Assembly: GCA_028723145.1 (NCBI GenBank)
Contig: JAQYFM010000047.1
Span: 1 to 26,043 of the forward strand
Direction of reading: 5' to 3'
From: Spirochaetales bacterium
GTDB lineage: Bacteria > Spirochaetota > Spirochaetia > Sphaerochaetales > Sphaerochaetaceae
DNA length: 26,043 nt
The stretch's first letter is position 1. Each line of letters begins with the position of its first letter. The notes beneath the pieces were generated by a model. That model saw only the letters and a list, made by a program, of their open reading frames with translations. It was not told where the DNA came from and did not search any database. The position numbers were made by a program, and so were the translations under genes. Positions 1 through 6,951 of this stretch are shown here, piece by piece.

Positions 1-1266
1 ATCAATCGTCAGAATCAAGTTTTATGGGAAGAGTACTGCGAAGAGGCAAATCGTAGAGGACTCAAGCCGTATCAGATAAGTTATTTCAATGAGTTACTAT
101 CAAATTACCTAGTAAAGCGCGATGTTTCATACACTCAAGAACATATACCAGGGTTAGAATGTCAGGTAGACTGGTGTGGAGATCATGGTCATTATATGGA
201 GTTGGAGACAAGAGAATTAATAGAAGTCCATGTATTAGTTATTGTTCTTCCATACAGTGGATATACCTATGCGAAAGGTTTCTTTGATGAAACTTTGAAG
301 TCTTTTCTTTCAGGGCTACAACATGCATTTGAGTATTTTGATGGTGTACCACCATATGTAATTTCTGATAACTGTGCCACTGCAACAGATAGAAAGACAG
401 GGGTGCTTAATACAACATATACAGTCTTCTTGGATTATTATGGAGCATTGCCAAAACCAACAAGAATACGAGCACCTCGAGATAAAGGCTGTGTTGAGAG
501 GCATGTAGGAATTATAGAACATGATATTCTTCCTATTCTTGAAGTAATACCGATAACATCACTCAAAGAGTTTAATAGATTGCTGAAGGTAAAAGTAGAG
601 CGATTGAACGAGAGTCCATTCACAAAAAGAAATGGATGCAGAAAAGTTATATTTGAGGAAGAAGAGAAAAAGAGACTGAAGTCTCTTCCTGTACGTCCTT
701 TCCACAGCAGTACAGAAAAGAAGGCAACTGTCTCTCGTGATTATCACATCCAATATAATAATGCTTTTTACAGTGTTCCAGTAGAACTTATTGGGGAAAG
801 TGTTATTGTTAAAGATGATGGCTTTGAGATATTTATTTATGATATAAGAGGAAGACAAGTTGCAAAGCATTGCAAAGCTATACACAAGTGGCAAAGATGT
901 ACTGATGAAAAACATATTCCAGTAGGTCATACATCCAACAATGAATATTCATTAGACTATTTCCTTTTATGGGCAAATAAGTTTGGACCAAATATGGTTT
1001 TGCTATGTAGAAAGATTTCAGAAAGGTTTGTATATCCTGTACAGTCTTTTAGAACATTGAACTCAATATTGATTGCTGCCTCGAAGTGTTATTCTTCAAC
1101 ATTAGTAGAGACAGTTGCAGAAAAGTGTTTAAATGCAGGAGTTAACTCTACAAAAGGTTTTAATAGCATGTTGAAAGCGATAATTGAGACTTCTAAACAA
1201 ACAGAGAGAGAGGAGATAAATCCAAATGATTATTTCTGTGCTCGAGAAAAAGGAGGTCTAAAATGA
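1..1266 (+). CDS. istA: IS21-family transposase IstA (5' end outside window)
   Basis: This is the DDE recombinase that cuts and joins the ends of an IS21 element. The reading frame is open from base 1, so the N-terminal DNA-binding part is missing and 421 residues are visible. A start at base 196 would cut into the catalytic core and is not real. The DDE triad is visible: QVDWCGD (Asp codon 169-171, visible residue 57), ISDNCAT (Asp codon 367-369, residue 123) and the PRDKGCVERH block (Glu codon 496-498, residue 166). The C-terminal part after about residue 240 matches the expected IstA tail only in general character. The stop codon overlaps the start of the istB remnant (ATGA at 1263-1266), and a strong AAAGGAGG lies just before it. 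The visible frame is intact, so the protein may still be made. Confidence 0.9.
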   Translation: MNRQNQVLWEEYCEEANRRGLKPYQISYFNELLSNYLVKRDVSYTQEHIPGLECQVDWCGDHGHYMELETRELIEVHVLVIVLPYSGYTYAKGFFDETLKSFLSGLQHAFEYFDGVPPYVISDNCATATDRKTGVLNTTYTVFLDYYGALPKPTRIRAPRDKGCVERHVGIIEHDILPILEVIPITSLKEFNRLLKVKVERLNESPFTKRNGCRKVIFEEEEKKRLKSLPVRPFHSSTEKKATVSRDYHIQYNNAFYSVPVELIGESVIVKDDGFEIFIYDIRGRQVAKHCKAIHKWQRCTDEKHIPVGHTSNNEYSLDYFLLWANKFGPNMVLLCRKISERFVYPVQSFRTLNSILIAASKCYSSTLVETVAEKCLNAGVNSTKGFNSMLKAIIETSKQTEREEINPNDYFCAREKGGLK

Positions 1267-1972
1267 AAGGTGACAAAAACTTTTCAGTAATCGTAAATGC
1301 ATTACAAAGACTAGGAATAGAAACCAAAGCAAATATAAATTAGTGTGATTTTTCAAGCCTTGCAGAAGAATTAACACAAATTGCTGATGATTCAGACAAC
1401 AAGAACTATGAGAAAAGGTTTAAACTTTCTAGGATGCATTCATCGACCTATTTCCGTGAATACATCGACAAAAAAGATAGAGGAATGGATCCTGATATGC
1501 TTAAGAGTCTTTTAAATCTTTCATTCATGGAAAAAAGAGAGAACATAGTATTTTGGGGGAACCTGGTTCAGATAAAAGTTGGCTTGCACAAATGATTGCA
1601 ACCTCTGCTTGTCAGGCAAACAAGCGTGTCAGATGGGTTGATTTCCAACCATTGTACAGAGAGCTTGAGCATTTAAAGCTCACAAGTGTAAGTAGGTTCG
1701 AGTCTAGACTCAACTATTACAGCAAATTAGACCTCTTATGCATTGATGAGTTCCTTAACTACTCTGTTGATGACTCCTATGTCATGCAGGAGTTCTTCAA
1801 GAGAATTGATGATATTGGTAAATGTACATTGATAATATGTTGTCAGTCTGATCCTGCAATTTGGAATAAACTTTTTAAAATAAATAGCTTTGGAGAGTCT
1901 GTCAGAGGGAGAATTCTTAATAGGTCTAAGCTTATTAATGCTTTAGGTGAAGATTTGCGTCTAAGTAAATAA
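1263..1972 (+). pseudogene. istB: IS21 helper ATPase IstB, broken by a stop and a frameshift
   Basis: IstB is the AAA+ ATPase that helps IstA choose and capture target DNA. The ATG at 1263 overlaps the istA stop and follows a good ribosome binding site. Translation meets TAG at 1341-1343 after 26 codons. The same frame then continues with IstB-like sequence to about 1555, where a run of five G (1555-1559) appears to have lost one base. Adding one G joins the frame ending in ENIVFW to the downstream frame starting GEPGSDKSW. The downstream part runs to the TAA at 1970-1972 and keeps a Walker B-like LLCIDEF. The Walker A loop reads GEPGSDKS, with Asp where the invariant Gly before Lys is expected. 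Three independent defects make this a pseudogene rather than a recoded gene. Confidence 0.88.
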
Positions 1973-1985
1973 TTATCTCTTATGA

Positions 1986-2003
1986 TCCAGCATATTAGCT
2001 GGA
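1986..2003 (+). other. Small hairpin after istB
   Basis: TCCAGC and GCTGGA form a perfect 6-bp stem around a 6-base loop, 14 bases after the istB stop. The downstream sequence is only mildly T-rich, so it may be a weak terminator inside the element. Confidence 0.35.
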
Positions 2004-2022
2004 CCTTGTGTATTTCCCTTTT

Positions 2023-2080
2023 ATAACGGTTTGTCTCCTTTTTTAAGCGGTCTAGGTTCTTTTTCTATCCGTTGGTGACA
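2023..2080 (+). repeat. Phased repeats at the IS21 right end
   Basis: Three related blocks place a CGGT/CCGT core at 2027, 2048 and 2069, exactly 21 bp apart (two helical turns). The first two are separated by T-rich stretches, and the last leads into TTGGTGACA at 2080. Multiple repeats near the tips are characteristic of IS21 elements and are thought to be transposase binding sites. The left-end counterpart lies outside the window, so the match could not be confirmed. Confidence 0.55.
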
Positions 2081-2098
2081 ATAAACACGAATAATCAA

Positions 2099-2192
2099 AT
2101 ATTTATCGTTGTTATGTGGTAAAAAAAATAAGATAACAACGGAAAATCTGATATTTATCGTTGTTATGTATATTAAAAATTTAGATAACAAC
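2099..2192. repeat. Two 52-bp-period repeats, each with an internal dyad
   Basis: A 19-base sequence starting ATATTTATCGTTGTTATGT occurs perfectly at 2099-2117 and 2151-2169. AGATAACAAC follows each copy at the same distance (2131-2140 and 2183-2192). Within each unit GTTGTTAT pairs with ATAACAAC, giving stems of 8-9 bp. The pair lies between the IS end and the small gene at 2236. It could be a tandem operator for that gene, a remnant of another element, or the target of the IS. Only two copies are present and no spacers, so it is not a CRISPR. Confidence 0.7.
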
Positions 2193-2235
2193 TAATAATA
2201 ATGAATATTACTACAATAGGTGTTATGCTCAACAC

Positions 2236-2493
2236 ATGATTTCTTTTGAGAAAATATATAATAGTTTATGTAAAAATGGAGAAGCAGAGTTTTCTTATTT
2301 AGGGGAGGGCTATGTTATCCAAAGAGTTAAAAATTTTATTTGTCTTTGGGCTTGTAGTGATACTCCTATGACAGTGGCAGAAGTAGAGTGTTCGAATGAA
2401 TTTTCAATTACTGATGTAATAAATTTCTGTAATGAAAAAATATTTAATGGTGAAAGTATAGTTGAACTTGAAAAAGAAATTAAATTTATGTGA
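2236..2493 (+). CDS. Hypothetical protein, 85 aa
   Basis: I do not recognise this protein. It is small and acidic, with no signal peptide or membrane segment. The N-terminal half alternates aromatic and polar residues (FSYLGEGYVIQR), suggesting a short beta-sheet, and the C-terminal 35 residues look helical. Two Cys (residues about 36 and 40) sit close together and another lies near residue 48, with no clear metal-binding pattern. No convincing ribosome binding site precedes the ATG. An extended -10-like TGTTATGCT (2221-2229) ends 6 bases before it, which could make the transcript leaderless. The dyad repeats lie just upstream and the adhE terminator just downstream. The reading frame looks real from its composition, but it could be chance. 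Confidence 0.55.
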   Translation: MISFEKIYNSLCKNGEAEFSYLGEGYVIQRVKNFICLWACSDTPMTVAEVECSNEFSITDVINFCNEKIFNGESIVELEKEIKFM

Positions 2494-2495
2494 TT

Positions 2496-2523
2496 AAAAA
2501 GGCCTGAGGTTTTTCTCAGGCCT
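2496..2523 (-). terminator. Intrinsic terminator of adhE
   Basis: AGGCCTGAG (2500-2508) and CTCAGGCCT (2515-2523) form a perfect 9-bp stem with a 6-base loop. Read on the minus strand it is followed by TTTTT (from 2500 down to 2496), a standard terminator for adhE. On the plus strand no T-run follows, so it would stop the small upstream gene only weakly. Confidence 0.88.
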
Positions 2524-2540
2524 AAATGAGGAATTTATTA

Positions 2541-5201
2541 TTACTTTTCTTCTTTCCATGCTCTGCCATAGTAAGAATCAAGATAGAGTTGCTTAATCTG
2601 GCTGATGAGTGGATATCGTGGGTTTGAGCCAGTACACTGGTCATCAAATGCTTTAACAGCTAATTCATCAACTGCTTCTAAGAATTCTTTTTCATCAACA
2701 CCCCATTCCTTAATTGATGCTGGGATACCAAGATCCTTTTTAAGCTTTTCAATTCCTTCGATAAGTGCATCTACTTTTTCATTCATGCTCATACCTGGCT
2801 TGATTGAAATGTAGTTACCGTTTGGTGTGTCATTTACATCCATAGCAATGTAGTCAGCAACACGTGCATATCTACTTGTTACAGAAGGGAACTCATACTG
2901 AGGGAAAGCTGCCTGCTTTGTAGGGTTATCATTTCTGTTGAAACGGATAACGTTTGAAAGTAGGAGTGCATTAGCCATTCCGTGTGGAACATGGAATCTT
3001 GCACCAAGCTTATGAGCCATTGAGTGACAAACACCAAGGAATGCATTAGAGAATGCCATACCAGCCATTGTTGAAGCGTTATGTACTTTTTCACGAGCTT
3101 TCTTATTTGTTCCATCTTTGTATGCAACTGGAAGGTATTTAAAGATAAGTCTTGCAGCTTCAAGAGAAAGACCATTTGTATAGTCTGTACTCATTGATGA
3201 TACGAGAGCTTCAAGAGCGTGAGTAAGTACGTCTACACCACAGGATGCTGTTAAGCCCTTTGGCTGTCCCATTGCAAGTTCAGAGTCAACGATTGCCATT
3301 GAAGGTGTTAATGCATAGTCTGCAATAGCCCACTTCATACCTGTATTCTCATCTGTGATAATAGCAAATGGTGTAACTTCAGAACCTGTACCAGAGGTTG
3401 TTGGGATACATACCATCTGAGCTTTTTTGCCCATATTAGGGAATGAGTAGATTCTCTTTCTGATATCCATAAATCTTAATGCAAGACCTTCAAAGGATAC
3501 TTCTGGATGTTCATATAAGAGCCAAATAATCTTTGCTGCATCCATTGGAGATCCACCACCAACAGCGATAATAACATCTGGGTTGTAAGCATTAACTAGC
3601 TGCATAGCTGTATTAATAGTACCAAGTGTTGGGTCTGGTTTAACTTGGTGGAATACCTCTGTTTCAATTCCAAGTAAATCGAGCTGGTCTGTAATCTTTT
3701 CAATCATACCTGAGTTGAAGAGGAAACTATCTGTTACAATGAATGCTCTCTTCTTACCTTGGAGCTCCTGAAGAGCTACAGGGAGACAGCCATATTTAAA
3801 GTAAATCTTAGGTGGTAATCTAAACCAGAGCATGTTTTCTCTCCTTGCTGCAAGTGTTTTGATGTTAAGAAGGTGTTTTGGACCAACGTTTTCAGAGATA
3901 GAGTTGTTACCCCATGAACCACAACCAAGTGTCAAGCTTGGCTCTAAGCGGAAGTTATAGATATCACCAATAGCACCCTGGCTTGCTGGCATGTTAATTA
4001 ATATTCTGCTTGTTTTAACTGTTCTACCATAAGAGTCAACCTTTTCTTTTTCTTTTTCATCGATGTATAGAACAGATGTATGACCAAAACCACCCATAGC
4101 AATTAAGCGAGCTGCCATATCAGCACCTTCACCAAAGTTATTACACTTATACATACCAAGTACTGGGGATAACTTTTCATGAGCAAATGGTTCATCTACT
4201 GCAATCTTAGTTACTTCTCCAATCAATACCTTTGTTGATTTTGGAACCTCAAAGCCTGCAATTTGAGCAATTACATAAGCTGGTTGACCAACAATCTTAG
4301 GATTTACTGTTCCTCTCTGTGGATCGAGGATAATTGGAGAAAGCTTTTCTGCTTCTGCTTTATTTAAGAAGTGTGCACCTTCCTTCTTAAGTTCTGCTTT
4401 TACTTCATCATAGATATCTTTATGACAAATGATTGATTGTTCTGATGCACAAACAACACCGTTATCAAAGGTCTTGGACATTAAGATTGAAGCAACAGCC
4501 ATTTTGATGTTTGCACTCTTGTCGATAAGAGCAGGTGTGTTACCAGCACCAACACCAATAGCTGGTTTACCTGAAGAGTAAGCAGACTTAACCATGCCTG
4601 GACCACCAGTTGCAAGAATTAAGTTTACTAGAGGATGCTTCATTAAAAAGTCAGTTTTTTCCATTGATGGCTCTTCAATCCAAGCAACAATGTCCTCTGG
4701 AGCACCTGCTTGAACTGCTGCATCACGTACAATTCTCGCTGCATCACAGGTACATTTCTTTGCTCTTGGATGTGGTGAGAAGATAATAGCGTTTCTTGTC
4801 TTTAATGAAATAAGGGCTTTAAAGATTGCTGTACTAGTAGGGTTTGTTGTTGGGATAATTCCACAAATAACACCCTTTGGTTCTGCAATTTTCTCATAAC
4901 CAAAGCCAACATCTTGCTCGATGATATCACAGGTTTTATCGTCCTTATATTTATGGAAGATATACTCGGCTGCGAAATGGTTCTTAATTACCTTATCTTC
5001 GATAATTCCCATTCCTGTTTCTCTTACAGCATCCTGAGCTAATGTAATTCTAGCATTGTTTGCTGCAATTGCGGCAGCACGGAAAATTTTATCAACCTGC
5101 TCTTGAGAGTAGGAAGCATAAATTGTCTGTGCTCTTTTTACTTTCTCAATAAGTTCCTGCAGTTCATTCTGCCCTGGAAATGCTTCAGCGATAGTTGCCA
5201 T
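2541..5201 (-). CDS. adhE: Bifunctional acetaldehyde-CoA / alcohol dehydrogenase AdhE
   Basis: AdhE reduces acetyl-CoA to acetaldehyde and then to ethanol with two NADH, regenerating NAD+ during fermentation. Its 886 residues fit the family. Residues about 1-440 form the aldehyde dehydrogenase half, with the catalytic Cys at 251 in DNGVVCASEQS. Residues about 460-886 form the iron-dependent alcohol dehydrogenase half. It has the NAD-binding GGGS at 548-551 and iron ligands expected at Asp657, His661, His726 (FLGVCHSMAH) and His740 (HVPHG). All key residues are present. The ATG follows AGGAG at a good distance. It is a single-gene unit with its own promoter (5244-5274) and terminator (2496-2523). 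AdhE proteins usually assemble into long helical filaments called spirosomes; that is family knowledge, not visible here. Very secure. Confidence 0.97.
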   Translation of the reverse strand: MATIAEAFPGQNELQELIEKVKRAQTIYASYSQEQVDKIFRAAAIAANNARITLAQDAVRETGMGIIEDKVIKNHFAAEYIFHKYKDDKTCDIIEQDVGFGYEKIAEPKGVICGIIPTTNPTSTAIFKALISLKTRNAIIFSPHPRAKKCTCDAARIVRDAAVQAGAPEDIVAWIEEPSMEKTDFLMKHPLVNLILATGGPGMVKSAYSSGKPAIGVGAGNTPALIDKSANIKMAVASILMSKTFDNGVVCASEQSIICHKDIYDEVKAELKKEGAHFLNKAEAEKLSPIILDPQRGTVNPKIVGQPAYVIAQIAGFEVPKSTKVLIGEVTKIAVDEPFAHEKLSPVLGMYKCNNFGEGADMAARLIAMGGFGHTSVLYIDEKEKEKVDSYGRTVKTSRILINMPASQGAIGDIYNFRLEPSLTLGCGSWGNNSISENVGPKHLLNIKTLAARRENMLWFRLPPKIYFKYGCLPVALQELQGKKRAFIVTDSFLFNSGMIEKITDQLDLLGIETEVFHQVKPDPTLGTINTAMQLVNAYNPDVIIAVGGGSPMDAAKIIWLLYEHPEVSFEGLALRFMDIRKRIYSFPNMGKKAQMVCIPTTSGTGSEVTPFAIITDENTGMKWAIADYALTPSMAIVDSELAMGQPKGLTASCGVDVLTHALEALVSSMSTDYTNGLSLEAARLIFKYLPVAYKDGTNKKAREKVHNASTMAGMAFSNAFLGVCHSMAHKLGARFHVPHGMANALLLSNVIRFNRNDNPTKQAAFPQYEFPSVTSRYARVADYIAMDVNDTPNGNYISIKPGMSMNEKVDALIEGIEKLKKDLGIPASIKEWGVDEKEFLEAVDELAVKAFDDQCTGSNPRYPLISQIKQLYLDSYYGRAWKEEK

Positions 5202-5229
5202 GATTTGTTTCTCCTGTAATCAATGTTTT

Positions 5230-5241
5230 TTTATCGATAAA
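5230..5241. promoter_or_regulatory. 12-bp palindrome at the predicted adhE transcription start
   Basis: TTTATCGATAAA is a perfect palindrome lying just downstream of the predicted adhE -10 box, over the expected first transcribed base. That is a typical position for a repressor operator. It does not match the usual Rex or CcpA consensus, so the factor is unknown. Confidence 0.4.
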
Positions 5242-5243
5242 TA

Positions 5244-5274
5244 ATTATATAAATATCGAATAAACATTAGTCAA
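5244..5274 (-). promoter_or_regulatory. Probable sigma-70 promoter of adhE
   Basis: On the minus strand TTGACT (5274-5269) is followed after 17 bases by TATATA, or after 19 bases by TATAAT (5249-5244). Transcription would start near 5238, giving a leader of about 37 bases with AGGAG before the ATG. Confidence 0.6.
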
Positions 5275-5435
5275 TAGACGTACTATAAAAACTTAAAATG
5301 TTAGTTAATAATACCATTTTATTAGAAAAATATATATAAAAACGTTTGTTATATTAAAATAATATTCTGTTGTTCACATTTATATATAGTATAGGCATAT
5401 TATTTATGTGCTATCTGCTACTCTTCTGAAAGGAA

Positions 5436-6479
5436 TCACAACAATAAAAAGATGATTTCAAGGATAAGTGCAATAACTAAAATAGCAGTGATTTTATAGT
5501 CATTATCTTTTCTTGTAATACTAATTGTTTTTCCATCCTCGATGCATAGTGCTTCCTCTAGCTTTTTAAATATGCTTTTGTTTTCTTTAGAAAAGTTTGA
5601 TATAAATGCAGCATTATAGGCAAAAACAGAGGATAAAAAGCTTCCTCCTTTTATTCTTAATGCAGCAAAGCTTTGAGAAATAGCAACTAATGAAACTAAC
5701 TGTAAACCTTTAACAATACCTTCTTCTAGTGCCCCTTTTGTTATAAACCAAAATAGTACTTCGCCATTTCTTGAGAATAAATTACAAACTGTAACAGCTA
5801 AAAAGGTAATTATATAGTTTAGGTATAGTACTTTTCTTTTTTGGAGAAGAGAAAGAGTGATAGCAATAATAAAAATTAAAAGCAGAATAAGTGGCTCTTT
5901 TATAAAGAATACTAAGAGGGCACATAAAATATGTAATATTATTGTTAATGGACTATCCTCTCTATTATCTGTATTTATTATTTCTGGTGGATTAGTATTT
6001 AACTTTAAATGTAAGGCTAAAAATGCTGTTAACAATCCTGTAATTTCAGATAATGGAAGCATTACAATAGAAATCCTCATTAACACAGAACCTAAGAAGA
6101 GGGAAGCAACTAGTAGTTGTGTAATTGTTGAAACAATTGAGGATATTAATGAAATTGTATAAAGCGAAATAAACTTTCCAAAAACATGGAACAATACATA
6201 CATTATAAGCGCTGAAGAAATAGATGATGAGAGTGCAATAATGCTAAATGGAGAAAGCATTGTTCCCTGGCTTAATGTACTTGCTAGCCACTTTCCAATT
6301 GAAAGAGCCATATACTCTTTAAAGTTTAGTTTATCAAGAGCAAATAGCATTGGTATCATGGCAAAGCCATAGCGAAGAAAGGGTAGGGGATGAACTATCA
6401 TATTCTCTGCAACTGAGAAAAATAGTGAAAGAGCAATAAGGTATGCTAAAAATCGTGTTTTATCAGAATGTGAGTGCAT
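5436..6479 (-). CDS. Gx-family membrane protein with an EcfT-like C-terminal half
   Basis: The N-terminal half (about residues 15-165, several membrane segments) resembles the Gx family, often labelled heptaprenyl diphosphate synthase component I and related in fold to substrate-binding ECF subunits. Gx proteins are usually about 170-190 residues; this one has 347. The second half has several hydrophobic segments around a block reading FWFITKGALEEGIVKG. This resembles the ITxEGLxxGL region of EcfT-type transmembrane subunits, then a basic cytoplasmic stretch and a final membrane helix. I infer a fusion of the two. The start is the ATG at 6479, preceded by AAGGAG at 6 bases; an in-frame TTG at 6500 is less likely. 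It overlaps the NusG-II gene by 17 bases, so the two are probably translated together. The substrate is unknown. Confidence 0.7.
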   Translation of the reverse strand: MHSHSDKTRFLAYLIALSLFFSVAENMIVHPLPFLRYGFAMIPMLFALDKLNFKEYMALSIGKWLASTLSQGTMLSPFSIIALSSSISSALIMYVLFHVFGKFISLYTISLISSIVSTITQLLVASLFLGSVLMRISIVMLPLSEITGLLTAFLALHLKLNTNPPEIINTDNREDSPLTIILHILCALLVFFIKEPLILLLIFIIAITLSLLQKRKVLYLNYIITFLAVTVCNLFSRNGEVLFWFITKGALEEGIVKGLQLVSLVAISQSFAALRIKGGSFLSSVFAYNAAFISNFSKENKSIFKKLEEALCIEDGKTISITRKDNDYKITAILVIALILEIIFLLL

Positions 6480-6807
6480 CGGTCTCTCCTTCACCTTCAA
6501 TTTGGATAATTACATCATTGGGTAGACATACTAAGCTCTCTGGGTAACGTGAAATTGAAGAACGCATGCATGTATGGTTTGGACATGGAGAATTTAAAAT
6601 ACGAACTTTTTTATTTTTGATTTCAACAACAGTATCTCCAAGTGTTCCAGGTATATTTATTACTCTATCTTTTGTTATATCATAGTCAAATATTTTATTA
6701 TTTGAACTGATTCTAACAATAGAACTCTTTTCTCCAGATGAATAAATAAGAGGAATAATAGATAAAATTATAATAATTGGTATTAATATAAAGTCTAGCC
6801 TTTTCAT
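6463..6807 (-). CDS. NusG domain II-containing membrane-anchored protein
   Basis: This 114-residue protein has an N-terminal membrane anchor (about residues 5-23), then a single beta-rich domain outside the membrane. The domain carries the conserved Cys pattern SPCPNHTCMR and a third Cys in LVCLPNDVIIQIEG, matching the stand-alone NusG-II family. These proteins often sit beside a Gx-family gene, as here. Their biochemical role is not established; the paired cysteines suggest metal or redox chemistry, which is inference. It is the first gene of a two-gene unit and overlaps the next gene by 17 bases. No Shine-Dalgarno precedes the ATG, but an extended -10 sequence lies 7 bases upstream. Confidence 0.85.
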   Translation of the reverse strand: MKRLDFILIPIIIILSIIPLIYSSGEKSSIVRISSNNKIFDYDITKDRVINIPGTLGDTVVEIKNKKVRILNSPCPNHTCMRSSISRYPESLVCLPNDVIIQIEGEGETDALTF

Positions 6808-6814
6808 TGCACCA

Positions 6815-6823
6815 AATATAGCA
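6815..6823 (-). promoter_or_regulatory. Extended -10 element of the NusG-II/Gx pair
   Basis: On the minus strand TGCTATATT (6823-6815) is an extended -10 box. Seven bases separate it from the ATG, so the first transcribed base would be close to the start codon. The -35 region is weak. Confidence 0.5.
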
Positions 6824-6951
6824 TAAAAACAATGAAGATTGTGAAGAAAAAGCTAGTGCTATGTGAGTTTTGTAAGAATCTTTTGGTACTTTTTCTGTAG
6901 ATTTTTCACTTACTATTTTTTTTATTTTTACACTTTGGTAAAACGCTTGAT

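Larger units (their letters stand above)
1..2080 (+). mobile_element. IS21-family insertion sequence, partial and decayed
   Basis: The segment holds an IstA-type DDE transposase followed, with overlapping stop and start codons, by an IstB-type ATPase gene. This is the classic IS21 arrangement. The left end lies outside the window. The right end is placed near 2080, where the sequence reads TTGGTGACA after a series of 21-bp phased repeats. IS21 elements usually end in CA and carry several internal repeats near each tip, so the boundary is an inference and no target duplication can be checked. The helper gene is broken, so the copy is probably not autonomous. Family assignment is firm; the exact right boundary is moderate. 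Confidence 0.85.

Noticed and set aside
1341..1560. Programmed frameshifting in istB at the G-run
   Set aside because: An in-frame TAG lies upstream at 1341-1343 and the Walker A loop is also damaged, so decay explains it better than recoding.
1553..1972. A separate short ATPase gene starting at TTG 1553
   Set aside because: It is the downstream half of the broken istB; the upstream half continues in a frame one base off and joins it at the G-run.
2099..2192. Short CRISPR array
   Set aside because: There are only two units, the spacing is filled by related rather than unique sequence, and no cas genes are near.
2605..2814. Plus-strand open frame inside adhE
   Set aside because: It is the reverse of the adhE coding sequence and has no family-like content or ribosome binding site.
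5202..5435. Rex (redox) operator upstream of adhE
   Set aside because: TTGTTCAC near 5370 resembles one half-site but has no matching second half and lies far upstream of the predicted promoter.
6480..6500. Earlier TTG start of the Gx gene
   Set aside because: The ATG at 6479 has AAGGAG at the right distance, while the TTG has none.
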